Part shown: one piece after another, positions 28,972 to 37,735 of the stretch
Layout of the letters: every line of letters starts with the position of its first letter
How positions within the stretch are numbered: position 1 is the stretch's first letter
Source: a virus
Virus record (IMG/VR): IMGVR_UViG_3300010158_000088
Location: 1-54,659 of that record
Length of the DNA: 54,659 bases
Direction: 5' to 3' (one strand)
The notes under the pieces: model-generated
Told to the model about the DNA's origin: nothing
Databases searched by the model: none
Seen by the model: only the letters and a program-made list of their open reading frames with translations
Position numbers and translations under genes: made by a program

Positions 28972-29727
28972 TTAAAATGGTTTCGTTGCGCTCTGTGTCA
29001 CTGTGCCGTTGTTGGTGACAGTTTGTGTACTTGATGAATCTGTAGTAACAGCTGCACCCAACATTAAATATTCAGTATATGCATCAATCGTTAGTTCTAT
29101 ACTGGGAGCTGATACTGTACTATTATTCGTATCATATCTTGCTTCACCTATAGTAACTCTAAAATTAGTTATGTAACCGGGAAAATATCCACCATAGTAT
29201 CTACCCACTTGATCAGATGAACCATACCAATCATACGAATCTATACAAGTTCCTGCAGGAAAACTAGTAGGATCAAAATTACCTGCTGCAAATGATGCAC
29301 GATAGCATGTAACAGGTGCACCTGGACTACCCAATGTGCCTACATACATTGTTTCTAAACCATTGGGGTTGCGGTTTAAAATAATATATTGCCATGTGTT
29401 TGTTTGTAATGTTCCAGGAGACCAAGTATAAGTTATTGTGCCATGTCCGCCAGATACATCTAACATGATATTATAATCATCAGTTGTAAATAGATGCATA
29501 CCATATTCATTGGTAGTACCTAACCATCCCCTCGAAGTAAAATCGCTATTATTATAAAACCAGCCTTCTATTGTAAAAGCTCCAGCGCTCATAGTTAAAC
29601 CTGGATTTAAACTCAAATATTGATTGGTGCCGTTAAAACTTAAACTACCTCGTAGTGTGGGACCAGGGAGAGGCGGGGGAGGAGAAACTGTTATTCCTCC
29701 GTTAATTCTTGTCCCATTTATTAGCAT
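28972..29727 (-). CDS. LamG-like jellyroll adhesin, 251 aa
   Basis: Starts with the shared module MLINGTRINGGITVS, a Pro-rich linker PPPPLPGP, then a laminin-G/concanavalin-A-like domain: LRGSLSFNGTNQYLSLNPG, FTIEGWFYNN, WQYIILNRNPNGLETMYVG, GYITNFRVTIGEARY. LamG-type domains bind glycans or proteins. Closely related to 29736..30416. Both share the N-terminal module with the glycine-rich genes that follow, so they appear to be alternative tips on one attachment. Confidence 0.78.
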   Translation of the reverse strand: MLINGTRINGGITVSPPPPLPGPTLRGSLSFNGTNQYLSLNPGLTMSAGAFTIEGWFYNNSDFTSRGWLGTTNEYGMHLFTTDDYNIMLDVSGGHGTITYTWSPGTLQTNTWQYIILNRNPNGLETMYVGTLGSPGAPVTCYRASFAAGNFDPTSFPAGTCIDSYDWYGSSDQVGRYYGGYFPGYITNFRVTIGEARYDTNNSTVSAPSIELTIDAYTEYLMLGAAVTTDSSSTQTVTNNGTVTQSATKPF

Positions 29728-29735
29728 ATATTTCC

Positions 29736-30416
29736 TTAGAACGGATTCAATGAAGAACTTGTTACAGCACCATTATTAGTAATTGTTATATTATTTGTTG
29801 ACGAATCTTTTAGAAAATTAGCATCATTCGAGGTGTTTAATAATAATTGGGTACCCCCGATTGCACTCAATGGTGAGGTAGGGACAGTAATTGTTGATCC
29901 GATGTAAAGTGCTGTGCCGCTAACAATTCTAAAATTGCTTATACGACCATTAAAATAACCATTACCTTGCACCGCACTATATGCAATATCAATTGATCTA
30001 TTTGCTGTACTATTATATCCTATGCCACTTTGGGACATTACAGAAACTCCGTTTACATAAAGTGTAAGAGTTCCACTTGCTCTTACTAATGCAATATGAT
30101 GCCAGGTCCCTACAGTTATTACTGTATTAGTAGCACTATTGCGTATACCGCCTTCACCAAAGTAGTAAATACCCCCATTACCATTAAGATCTACATTATC
30201 ACGATCAGAACTAAAATACCACAAACGCCCAGAAAGATTATTGGGGTAAATCCAGGTTTCCATAGTAAAATCGTTTGTTCCAAAAGCAAACGCAGAACTT
30301 GACGGGGTATTTAAATATTGACTTGTGCCATTAAAGGATAAACTACCCTGCAATACGGGGGCTGCCGGAGGAGAAATTGTCATTCCACCTTGTTGTCTCA
30401 TTCCTGTTATTATCAT
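29736..30416 (-). CDS. LamG-like jellyroll adhesin, 226 aa
   Basis: N-terminal MIITGMRQQGGMTISPPAAP module, then VLQGSLSFNGTSQYLNTPSS, FTMETWIYPNNLSGRLWYFS, WHHIALVRASGTLTLYVNGV, GRISNFRIVSGTALY: a complete LamG-like domain. Paralog of 28972..29727 with the same ending type (SSTNNITITNNGAVTSS). Probably carbohydrate binding. Confidence 0.8.
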   Translation of the reverse strand: MIITGMRQQGGMTISPPAAPVLQGSLSFNGTSQYLNTPSSSAFAFGTNDFTMETWIYPNNLSGRLWYFSSDRDNVDLNGNGGIYYFGEGGIRNSATNTVITVGTWHHIALVRASGTLTLYVNGVSVMSQSGIGYNSTANRSIDIAYSAVQGNGYFNGRISNFRIVSGTALYIGSTITVPTSPLSAIGGTQLLLNTSNDANFLKDSSTNNITITNNGAVTSSSLNPF

Positions 30417-30420
30417 ACGG

Positions 30421-31365
30421 TTATCCGGTAAATGTTATCGTTCCTGGTCCAGTAAATGTATAATATACATTGCCATTTGAAGTAGTAACAGTGTTACTAC
30501 CTGTAATATTAGATGTTGCAGTAAAATATGCAGGATGTGCAAAAATAGCCACGCCTGATCCGCCAGCTCCGCTTGCCGATGTGGCGGTGTGTGCACCAGC
30601 ACCACCTCCACCGCCGGTATTTACGTTACCGGCAACAGCCTGGAATGCTGTACCTGGCGGATTCTCTCCGCCGCTCCGTCCGCCTCCGCCGAGGCCACCG
30701 GGACTAGGAGCAACGGGAGAAAAACTATAATCTGCAGCTCCACCGCCGCCGCCGGCATAATAATTACCATTTACCCATGCATTACCATCGCCGCCATATC
30801 CTTGTAATGTTCCAGTTTTTCCTGTAGTACCAGCGCCACCGCCCCCACCGCCATACTGTCCGCCACCTGTTCTTGAATTTCCTGGGGCGCCAGGATTTCC
30901 CTGTCCTGCTGTACCTGTACCGCCCGTATTGTTTGGGCCTCCACTACCTGCTGAATTTCCTGCACCTCCGCCCGATCCCCCGGGACGACCATTGTACTGT
31001 GGTGAGAAGTATCCTGTGCCGCCACCGCCACCGCCTGCAGCAGTTAATGTGCCTGTTAACGGAGAAGCTAAGATTGAGGGTGTACCGGGTTCGCCCCAGT
31101 TACCGCCATATGGCGCGCCAGCATTTCCTGCACCACCGCCACCTATTTGTGTAACGGCAAAGCTAGCAAACACTCCTGTTGATAATACAAAACTGTTTGC
31201 AATATATCCACCTGCACCACCGCCGCCACCATAATAATTGGCACCTCCACCGCCGCCTCCGCCAACCAATAGATATGATAATGTAAAGGGCGGGGGTGGG
31301 GGTGGCGGTGGTTCGATGTATTGTGCGCCGCCAGATAATACTGCGCCGCCTGTTAAAATTAACAT
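30421..31365 (-). CDS. glycine-rich adhesin-like protein, 314 aa (copy B1)
   Basis: Module MLILTGGAVLSGGAQYIE, a run of eight Pro (PPPPPPPPFTLSYLLVGGGG), then Gly-rich blocks with TPSILASPLTGTLTAAGGGG and a last hairpin NVYYTFTGPGTITFTG. The N-terminus (SGG-x-x-Y, polyPro) is shared with most of the next genes. Ending type TGPGTITF matches only 33559..34485. Predicted receptor-binding fibre tip. Confidence 0.75.
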   Translation of the reverse strand: MLILTGGAVLSGGAQYIEPPPPPPPPFTLSYLLVGGGGGGGANYYGGGGGAGGYIANSFVLSTGVFASFAVTQIGGGGAGNAGAPYGGNWGEPGTPSILASPLTGTLTAAGGGGGGTGYFSPQYNGRPGGSGGGAGNSAGSGGPNNTGGTGTAGQGNPGAPGNSRTGGGQYGGGGGGAGTTGKTGTLQGYGGDGNAWVNGNYYAGGGGGAADYSFSPVAPSPGGLGGGGRSGGENPPGTAFQAVAGNVNTGGGGGAGAHTATSASGAGGSGVAIFAHPAYFTATSNITGSNTVTTSNGNVYYTFTGPGTITFTG

Positions 31366-31374
31366 ATTATTTCC

Positions 31375-32517
31375 TTAAAATAAGATTGTACCTGAGCTGG
31401 TAAATTGATAAACTCTATATCCACCACTTACTGTTATTGTAGGTGAGCCGGTAGTTGTAGTAGCTGCTGTGTAAGTATCAGGATAACGTATAATTACTAT
31501 ACCTTTACCGCCTGCACCGCTTGGACCACCGCCACCTCCGCCTCCACCGGTATTTTCTGCTCCGTCTAATATGCAGTTTGCAATGGCATTAGTTTGCCCT
31601 GGTTTTGCACCACCGCCGCCTGCGCCGCCATACCCTACTCTACGTCCTGCGCCGCCACCTGCATAATACCTACCTGTACTAGTAATTGCTACTCCTGTAT
31701 TTGTAGCTGTACCGTTTACATTCATGTAATAAATACCTGTACTACCTGTACCCGTACCTCTTGCAATTATATACGAATTAGCTGGAATTCCGGTACCAGT
31801 AACTTGTGTACCTACATCAATTATTCCATCACTAACTGCGGTTACAGTTAATGTATTATTTGAGGAAAATACTGATGCTGTTCCAGTGAAAGGAATTGTT
31901 GCATTGCTTTTTACCCCAATGCCACCAAAGCCCTCTGTAGCGGCTGTGCCACCTTGACCACCTGCACCACCACCACCCGAACCGTTATCGTTACTATTAT
32001 TTGTACCGCAATCATATCCCTGGCCGGTAGTTCCTAAACCTTGTACACCCATAATTTGGGCGGCACCTCCACCACTACCACCATTACCAACACCTTCTGT
32101 GTCATAACGGCGAGGCGAAGTGCCAGAGCTGTTTGGTCCGCCAGCGCCGCCACCAAGTGATGTAATTGTTGTTATACCACTACCAGATATGGACGAGTTA
32201 CTACCTTTAAATCCGGAAGTTTCTTCACCATTTACGCTTGCACCACCTGCACCAACTGTAATAGTGTATGTTACATTTGAACTAATACCAGTTAAGACAG
32301 ATTCTGCATTTGCACCTCTACCTGAAGATTCGCCGGCGATTGAAGAACGATATCCACCAGCACCACCGCCACCTGAGCCAATTGCATCATATCCTCCACC
32401 GGAGCCGCCGCCTGCAACAACTATAAATTCTAACGTAGTAGGGGGAGGAGGTGGGGGAGGAGGTATATATGTTGCGCCTCCAAATATTGTTGCTCCGCCT
32501 GTGATTGTAATTGGCAT
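31375..32517 (-). CDS. glycine-rich adhesin-like protein, 380 aa (copy B2)
   Basis: MPITITGGATIFGGATYIPP module and poly-Pro, then LEFIVVAGGGSGG, and Gly blocks interrupted by an unusual beta insert with VTAVSDGIIDVGTQVTGTG and IIARGTGTGSTGIYYMNVNG at about 225-270. Ends VYQFTSSGTILF. The insert makes it the longest member; the insert may be the variable contact domain. Otherwise like its neighbours. Confidence 0.75.
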   Translation of the reverse strand: MPITITGGATIFGGATYIPPPPPPPPTTLEFIVVAGGGSGGGYDAIGSGGGGAGGYRSSIAGESSGRGANAESVLTGISSNVTYTITVGAGGASVNGEETSGFKGSNSSISGSGITTITSLGGGAGGPNSSGTSPRRYDTEGVGNGGSGGGAAQIMGVQGLGTTGQGYDCGTNNSNDNGSGGGGAGGQGGTAATEGFGGIGVKSNATIPFTGTASVFSSNNTLTVTAVSDGIIDVGTQVTGTGIPANSYIIARGTGTGSTGIYYMNVNGTATNTGVAITSTGRYYAGGGAGRRVGYGGAGGGGAKPGQTNAIANCILDGAENTGGGGGGGGPSGAGGKGIVIIRYPDTYTAATTTTGSPTITVSGGYRVYQFTSSGTILF

Positions 32518-32529
32518 CTTATTTCCTAA

Positions 32530-33486
32530 TTAAAATGTGATTGTTCCTGAGCTGGTCCAAATATATATTCTATATCCACCTTCTATAATAACATTTGGAC
32601 TGCCCGTAGTATTCGATGCGGCTGTGTATGTATCTGCATATCTAATAATAGCTACACCTTTTCCGCCGTTCCCTCCACTTGCTGATCCTGCTGGGTATGA
32701 AACTCCTCCACCACCACCGCCTGTGCCTGAAGTTCCATTTGTTCCTGGTATACTCGCGCCGGTGGCGCCTGCTCCGCCACCACCAGCTCCACCAGCTCCA
32801 CCTGCGGCACTTGCTCCACCCCCACCGCCGCCGCCGGCGAAATATACATTACTGCCAACAACATTTCCTATATTATAAGTTGTGGCTTGTGTTGTAGTAA
32901 TGATTGTCGAAACTTTACCGATACCACCCGCTTTGCCTGTAGTGCCAACGCTCGCCCCGTCCTCACCTGCAGCACCTGCTCCACCTCCGCCTCCGCCTGA
33001 ATAAGCTCCGCCAGTACCACCACGATTACCAAATCCTCCACTAGCACTAGTAGGTTGTAGTCCTGCCCCATATGTGGTATGATCGGCTCCGTTCCACGAT
33101 GCTCCGCCACCTGAACCACCTGCTGTGGCATTTGTATATGGACCATAAAAACCACCCGTGCCTCCACCAATAGCTATAACATTACTCGAAGCCAAGATAG
33201 ATGAGTTCGAACCATTATTGCCGCCGCCGCCGGTGCCGCTTACGCCTGTTCCACCTGCTCCAACAATTACTGTTATGAGAGACCCTATGGTAATAGGTAA
33301 TGCAGTATTTGCTACATATCCTCCTGCACCACCACCACCGCACCCTAAATTAGGAGCACTTGCGCCCGAACCACCGCCAGCTACTACCAGATATTCTACT
33401 GAACTAAGTACCGGTGGAGGAGAAGGTGGAGGAGGTGTTAAATTAAATCCTGAAAGTGATACGCCGCCTGAGATTGTAATTGGCAT
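32530..33486 (-). CDS. glycine-rich adhesin-like protein, 318 aa (copy B3)
   Basis: MPITISGGVSLSGFNLTPPP module, SSVEYLVVAGGGSG, then SNVIAIGGGTGGFYGPY and poly-Gly blocks; ends RIYIWTSSGTITF. Ending type W/FTSSGTI links it to 31375..32517. Between its start and the previous gene lies the gene relic 33495..33554. Confidence 0.75.
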   Translation of the reverse strand: MPITISGGVSLSGFNLTPPPPSPPPVLSSVEYLVVAGGGSGASAPNLGCGGGGAGGYVANTALPITIGSLITVIVGAGGTGVSGTGGGGNNGSNSSILASSNVIAIGGGTGGFYGPYTNATAGGSGGGASWNGADHTTYGAGLQPTSASGGFGNRGGTGGAYSGGGGGGAGAAGEDGASVGTTGKAGGIGKVSTIITTTQATTYNIGNVVGSNVYFAGGGGGGGASAAGGAGGAGGGGAGATGASIPGTNGTSGTGGGGGGVSYPAGSASGGNGGKGVAIIRYADTYTAASNTTGSPNVIIEGGYRIYIWTSSGTITF

Positions 33487-33494
33487 CTTATTTC

Positions 33495-33554
33495 CTACCT
33501 AAATGTAATTGTTCCAGATTGCCAGAATCTGAAAATGATGTTTTGCGTTTGCAT
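33495..33554 (-). pseudogene. relic of a glycine-rich gene C-terminus
   Basis: Minus strand, 19 codons reading QTQNIIFRFWQSGTITFR then TAG. This closely matches the last residues of 34494..35444 (ANANIIYRFWQSGTIIFN), in the right frame and with an ATTGCCAGAATCTG stretch shared at the nucleotide level. It lacks any upstream domain, so it is a left-over 3' end, probably from recombination between copies. Confidence 0.7.
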
Positions 33555-33558
33555 AAAT

Positions 33559-34485
33559 TTATCCAACGAATCTTATTGTGCCAGGACCAGTAAATGTATA
33601 ATATACATTGCCATCTAAAGTAGTAACAGTATTACTACCTGTAATATTAGATGTTGCGGTAAAGTACGAAGGATGTGCAAAAATAACTACCCCTGATCCT
33701 CCAGATCCTCCGGCAGTGGCTCCACCTGCCGGATGGGAACCTGCGCCGCCACCGCCCCCAGTATTTACGTTGCCTGCAAGAGCAAGGAATGTTGTTCCCG
33801 GAGGATTTGCGCCGGATCCTCGACCGCCGCCGCCTAAACCACCAGGAGAAGGTGATAGGTTAGCAAAATTATAATCTTGCCCACCTCCTCCTCCGCCTGC
33901 ATAGTAATTACCATTTATCCATGCATTACCGTCACCACCTTGACCTTGCAAGGGACCTGTTCTTCCTGCAGTACCAGCACCACCGCCCCCACCTCCAGTT
34001 TGTCCAAGGGGTGGTCTTGAATTTGCAATTCCGCCAGGATTTCCTTGTCCAGCTGTACCTGCACCTCCAGTATTAGCTGGTCCTGAGTTGCCAGATGGAT
34101 TTGCTGCTCCGCCACCCGATCCGCCAGATAGTCCATTAAAGTTAACGCCATCATTTGTACCGCCACCACCACCACCTACGGCAATAAGATTTGCACTAAA
34201 TGCTGCAGAAGATAGGGTTGACGGGGTGCCACTTGCACCTGCTGCACCGCCCCCAGCACCCCCGCCCCCCAGTGTAAAATTAAAACTATACGAAGATAAG
34301 GTGGGCACCACAATACTATTGGCAATATAGCCTCCAGCACCGCCGCCTCCAGCATAAAATGCCCCGCCGCCGCCACCCCCGCCTGCTACTAATAGATAAC
34401 TTAATGTAAAGGGTGGTGGTGGCGGAGGTGGAGGGGTAAGGGTAAGCCCTGAAAATATTACACCGCCGCTAATTGTTAATGCCAT
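33559..34485 (-). CDS. glycine-rich adhesin-like protein, 308 aa (copy B4)
   Basis: MALTISGGVIFSGLTLTPPP module and a long Pro run, LSYLLVAGGGGGGG, blocks AGGYIANSIVVPTLSSYS and PSPGGLGGGGRGSGANPPG; ends NVYYTFTGPGTIRFVG. Nearly the same domain plan and ending as 30421..31365, so these two are probably recent duplicates. The relic of another member lies just downstream. Confidence 0.75.
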   Translation of the reverse strand: MALTISGGVIFSGLTLTPPPPPPPPFTLSYLLVAGGGGGGGAFYAGGGGAGGYIANSIVVPTLSSYSFNFTLGGGGAGGGAAGASGTPSTLSSAAFSANLIAVGGGGGGTNDGVNFNGLSGGSGGGAANPSGNSGPANTGGAGTAGQGNPGGIANSRPPLGQTGGGGGGAGTAGRTGPLQGQGGDGNAWINGNYYAGGGGGGQDYNFANLSPSPGGLGGGGRGSGANPPGTTFLALAGNVNTGGGGGAGSHPAGGATAGGSGGSGVVIFAHPSYFTATSNITGSNTVTTLDGNVYYTFTGPGTIRFVG

Positions 34486-34493
34486 ATTGTTTC

Positions 34494-35444
34494 CTAATTA
34501 AAAATAATTGTTCCGGATTGCCAGAATCTGTAGATGATGTTGGCATTGGCATAGGTTACGTTTGGTGAACCTGTGGTTGTTGCAGTTGCAAATGTATTTG
34601 GATAACGAATAAACGCAATACCAGAACCACCAGCAACACCATTAATAAATGGTGATCCGCTTGGGGAGGTTCCTCCACCGCCTGCACCACCTCCAGTATT
34701 TACGGTACCTACAGTACCCAAACCTGAGCCCACCGCCCCTGCGCCACCGCCACCTAAACCGCCTGTGCCTGCAGTTCCTCTACCGTTCCATGTGCCGCCA
34801 CCACCACCGCCAGCATAATACACATTAGCACCTGTTATTGTAGAGGGTGATCCGTCTCCGCCTGAACCAGCACCACCAGCTCCGCCAGATCCACCAACTG
34901 CTCCTGCACCACCTCCACCCCCACCTCCATAATTATTACCAGGTGAACCCGACCCACCAGGATTGCCTTGTCCAGGCGTCCCTGTTCCGGCAGCACCTGC
35001 CGTTGGAGCAGGACCATAGCCTCCACCTCCACCTGATCCTCCAGGTTTTCCTGCATAACCAGTAGCAGAAGTTATACCGCCACCGCCACCGCCGCCAATG
35101 GCAATTACATTTGATGCATAGGATGCTGCAGTTATCGAAGTATTTGCGCCATTTGCACCTGCAAGAGTAGCTTCTACGTTAGCAGAACCTATACCTCCAG
35201 CACCACCTGCGCCAACTGTTATTGTATATAACGTACCGGGAGTGACTGCCAATGCACTATTGGTTATTAATCCTCCTGCGCCAGCTCCAGCAACACCACC
35301 ATCATTACCAACAGTGGCCCCTGAACCACCGCCCCCCGCAACAACTAAATATTGTACTGAACTAAGTGGGACAGGTGGAGGTGGTTCAGATGCATATAAC
35401 GCGCCGCCTACTAATGCCATTCCGCCTGTGATTGTAATTGACAT
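34494..35444 (-). CDS. glycine-rich adhesin-like protein, 316 aa (copy B5)
   Basis: MSITITGGMALVGGALYASE module, a shorter PPPPVPLSS linker, VQYLVVAGGGGSG, then LITNSALAVTPGTLYTITVG and Gly blocks; ends ANIIYRFWQSGTIIFN, the type preserved in the relic at 33495..33554. Predicted receptor-binding protein. Confidence 0.75.
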   Translation of the reverse strand: MSITITGGMALVGGALYASEPPPPVPLSSVQYLVVAGGGGSGATVGNDGGVAGAGAGGLITNSALAVTPGTLYTITVGAGGAGGIGSANVEATLAGANGANTSITAASYASNVIAIGGGGGGGITSATGYAGKPGGSGGGGGYGPAPTAGAAGTGTPGQGNPGGSGSPGNNYGGGGGGGAGAVGGSGGAGGAGSGGDGSPSTITGANVYYAGGGGGGTWNGRGTAGTGGLGGGGAGAVGSGLGTVGTVNTGGGAGGGGTSPSGSPFINGVAGGSGIAFIRYPNTFATATTTGSPNVTYANANIIYRFWQSGTIIFN

Positions 35445-35453
35445 ATTATGTTC

Positions 35454-36371
35454 CTAACTAAATGTGATTGTTCCTGAGCTATAGAAGTTGTATACAACAT
35501 TTCCACCTGAAGATGTTACAACTACATTAGCTCCTGTGGTATTTGCAGCAGAATATGCAGAAGGATGACGCAAAACAACTAATCCAGACCCGCCGGTTGC
35601 TCCCACCCCTCCATACGAACTAGCCCAACCGCCACCGCCACCGCCACCACCAGTATTAGTATTACCATCTATGCCGGCATTATTACTGAAATTACCAGCG
35701 CCACCGCCGCCTGTGCCACCTGTACCTTGTGTACCTGGTCCATTTCTAGTTCCGCCTCCACCGCCGCCTGCGTAATTTAATCCAGTTATACTAGATGATG
35801 TGCCAGCTCCACCATTACCAGCAACACCCGGTGTTATCCCATTTGCATTTACACCTGCAGAAGCAGAGCCACCGCCACCGCCACCCAAATACGCGGGTGA
35901 AGTAGTGCCTGTGCCGCCTGCGTATCCTTCTACCGGACTATAACTGCCTTCATTTCCTGTGCCTCCTAATGGGTGTCCTCCAGAACCACCTCCGCCGGAT
36001 CCGCCATTTTGTCCCGGAAGCGTACCTGGCCCTTGATCTGCGCCGACCCCGCCACCTCCGCCAGTAGTGGAAATACTAACCACACCGCCTATTAATGATG
36101 AATTGGCGCCTTTGCCGCCCTGTTGAAGAGCACCGGCATTGGCCTGCCCTGCAGAACCTCCGCTGCCAACAGTAATAGTATATGGGGTGCCTGGGGCAAT
36201 AGTTACGGTAGATTGTCTTAATCCTCCAGCACCACCGCCTCCCCCGCTATTACCGGCACCTCCGCCCCCACCTGCAACTATTAGATAATCTATTAAACTA
36301 AGTGGGGGAAGCGGCACAAATACGGATAGCCCGTTTGATATTGCCACTCCGCCTGTGAATATAACTGGCAT
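35454..36371 (-). CDS. glycine-rich adhesin-like protein, 305 aa (copy B6)
   Basis: First of the array in transcription order. MPVIFTGGVAISNGLSVF module, weak Pro linker, LIDYLIVAGGGGG, block GTPYTITVGSGGSAGQANAG, and a poly-Gly region with NYAGGGGGGTRNG; ends NVVYNFYSSGTITFS, the same ending type as 26070..26966. It thus combines the N-terminus of the array with the C-terminus of the A copies. Confidence 0.75.
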   Translation of the reverse strand: MPVIFTGGVAISNGLSVFVPLPPLSLIDYLIVAGGGGGAGNSGGGGGAGGLRQSTVTIAPGTPYTITVGSGGSAGQANAGALQQGGKGANSSLIGGVVSISTTGGGGGVGADQGPGTLPGQNGGSGGGGSGGHPLGGTGNEGSYSPVEGYAGGTGTTSPAYLGGGGGGSASAGVNANGITPGVAGNGGAGTSSSITGLNYAGGGGGGTRNGPGTQGTGGTGGGGAGNFSNNAGIDGNTNTGGGGGGGGWASSYGGVGATGGSGLVVLRHPSAYSAANTTGANVVVTSSGGNVVYNFYSSGTITFS

Positions 36372-36372
36372 A

Positions 36373-36771
36373 TTATTTTCCTATTTTTATATGCGTTCTA
36401 TGTACTCTGCATTGTATTTGGCCATTATAATAATCTTCAGTTTCCAATACTCTGCGATCCATTTGTTCTCTTGCCTCAAGATAATTACAAGATCCCTTAT
36501 TGGGACAAATATGTAATATCTCTCTTATAAATTTATCTGTTCCAACTGTCTCTACATCCTTTTTAACTTCTTCGGATGAGGACCAATAATCTCGCCAATC
36601 TGATTCGACCTTTATACGCTTCTTTTTGCCCTTAACCTGTTTAGTTTTACGAAACCAAAAAAGTTTTTTACCTATGTATTTCCGTCCAGTAACAGTATTT
36701 GTAATCAAATATACATAACCATACGCAGTTTCTGGTATTTCCTCAAAGGGAATATTATTATAAAGCCACAT
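36373..36771 (-). CDS. GIY-YIG endonuclease-like conserved phage protein, 132 aa
   Basis: Start at 36771 (AGG five bases upstream; the GTG at 36777 has none). ETAYGYVYLITNTVTGRKYI then GKKLFW is the GIY (YVYLI)/YIG core at about 16-38, and ESDWRDYWSSSEEVKKDVET follows. This matches a T4-like cyanophage nuclease-like family; T4 relatives of this kind are often Seg-type homing enzymes. It follows the glycine-rich array closely. Confidence 0.78.
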   Translation of the reverse strand: MWLYNNIPFEEIPETAYGYVYLITNTVTGRKYIGKKLFWFRKTKQVKGKKKRIKVESDWRDYWSSSEEVKKDVETVGTDKFIREILHICPNKGSCNYLEAREQMDRRVLETEDYYNGQIQCRVHRTHIKIGK

Positions 36772-36793
36772 AAACACCTATCTAAATAAGTAT

Positions 36794-37162
36794 TTATTGT
36801 TCTATAATTTCCCATATATCTCCATCTTCGGAGTATCTGTCGGTATCCACACGGGGTGGGACTATGAAATAGTCCTCAGGATCCGTCATTACATCCTCGA
36901 GTCGCTCGGTTGCCAAACCTTTGCCCATTGTGCCAGTCTTAATGAACATGGATGTCTGTACAGATTTCTTATATCTGTGATATTCTGACTCATCCCGAGC
37001 CATATAATCTTTTTGCTTTTCAGAGAATACTTGTTTCTGTTCCTCCGACCATTGCCTTGAATTGGCACAAGCCCGGGTGCAAAATTTACCGGGCTTGTTG
37101 TGTTGTATCCCACACTTAGGACAGGTCTTCGTCGTCGTTGTCGAGATCTTCGTATTGCTCAT
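36794..37162 (-). CDS. zinc-finger phage protein, 122 aa
   Basis: TCPKCGIQHNKPGKFCTRAC near 13-33 is a C-x2-C...C-x3-C zinc site like those on homing-endonuclease tails. The rest is charged helical (SEKQKDYMARDESEYHRYKK) and ends with an acidic EDGDIWEIIEQ. No nuclease core seen. Overlaps 37116..37295 by 47 bp, so the two are read in different frames. Confidence 0.65.
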   Translation of the reverse strand: MSNTKISTTTTKTCPKCGIQHNKPGKFCTRACANSRQWSEEQKQVFSEKQKDYMARDESEYHRYKKSVQTSMFIKTGTMGKGLATERLEDVMTDPEDYFIVPPRVDTDRYSEDGDIWEIIEQ

Positions 37163-37295
37163 CTATTTGATCTTCATCTATAGTGGCACCGCAGAATGGA
37201 CAAAACCCTACATTATAATGACGTTCGTCAAGATCATGTTTTATCTTGAAGACGGCATCACATTCGATGCACTCGTGGTGTTTATTTTTTGCCAT
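37116..37295 (-). CDS. zinc-ribbon T4-like phage protein, 59 aa
   Basis: ATG at 37295 after AGAGGAATCGACAC. HHECIECDAVFKIKHDLDE, then VGFCPFCGAT gives a CxxC...CxxC zinc ribbon (Cys 9, 12, 32, 35 approximately), and a strongly acidic tail. Similar short proteins lie near dCMP deaminase in T4-like cyanophages. Its start lies inside the end of the cytidylyltransferase gene (55-bp overlap). Confidence 0.7.
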   Translation of the reverse strand: MAKNKHHECIECDAVFKIKHDLDERHYNVGFCPFCGATIDEDQIDEQYEDLDNDDEDLS

Positions 37296-37735
37296 GTGTC
37301 GATTCCTCTCTTCTTTGCTTCAGTTTCAAATACTCTTGTTCTTAGATCTGATGAACTAAAGTAATGATCTCGCTTGTTAAAATAAATGTCAATTTTTCTT
37401 TTCTCACAGATAACTTTGCCTGTGTACTCAGTATCTCTATACTCTTCACCCAAGATACGAACATCAATAGGTAAAGACATAAAGATATCTTCAAGTTCTT
37501 TTTCTGTAGAATATACAATAATCTCATCGACGTGTTTACAAGCTGCAACTTGTATTTGTCGTTCGATTATGGATTGTACGGGTTTGTTTTTACTTAACCT
37601 GTCGATTGTTGGGTCGACTTGGATTGCTGCGATTAAATGATCGCATTGTCTTTTTGCCTCTTCAAGCATGATAACATGACCAGCATGAAAGAGATCAAAA
37701 GTACTGCAAGTAATTCCTATAATTTTATTACTCAT
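37241..37735 (-). CDS. cytidylyltransferase-like nucleotidyltransferase, 164 aa
   Basis: GITCSTFDLFHAGHVIMLEE with HAGH at 17-20, IDRLSKNKPVQSIIERQ, RILGEEYRDTEYTGK near 93, and HYFSSSDLR near 124-132 is the glycerol-3-phosphate cytidylyltransferase plan. Such enzymes make CDP-activated polyols or sugars; here it may work with the fusion at 848..1621. ATGA overlap with the dCMP deaminase. Confidence 0.8.
   Translation of the reverse strand: MSNKIIGITCSTFDLFHAGHVIMLEEAKRQCDHLIAAIQVDPTIDRLSKNKPVQSIIERQIQVAACKHVDEIIVYSTEKELEDIFMSLPIDVRILGEEYRDTEYTGKVICEKRKIDIYFNKRDHYFSSSDLRTRVFETEAKKRGIDTWQKINTTSASNVMPSSR

Noticed and set aside
26622-36000. Long plus-strand frames rich in Pro, Cys, Arg or His opposite the glycine-rich genes
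   Set aside because: GGN repeats on one strand create open proline-, alanine- or arginine-rich frames on the other; no start sites or promoters support them.
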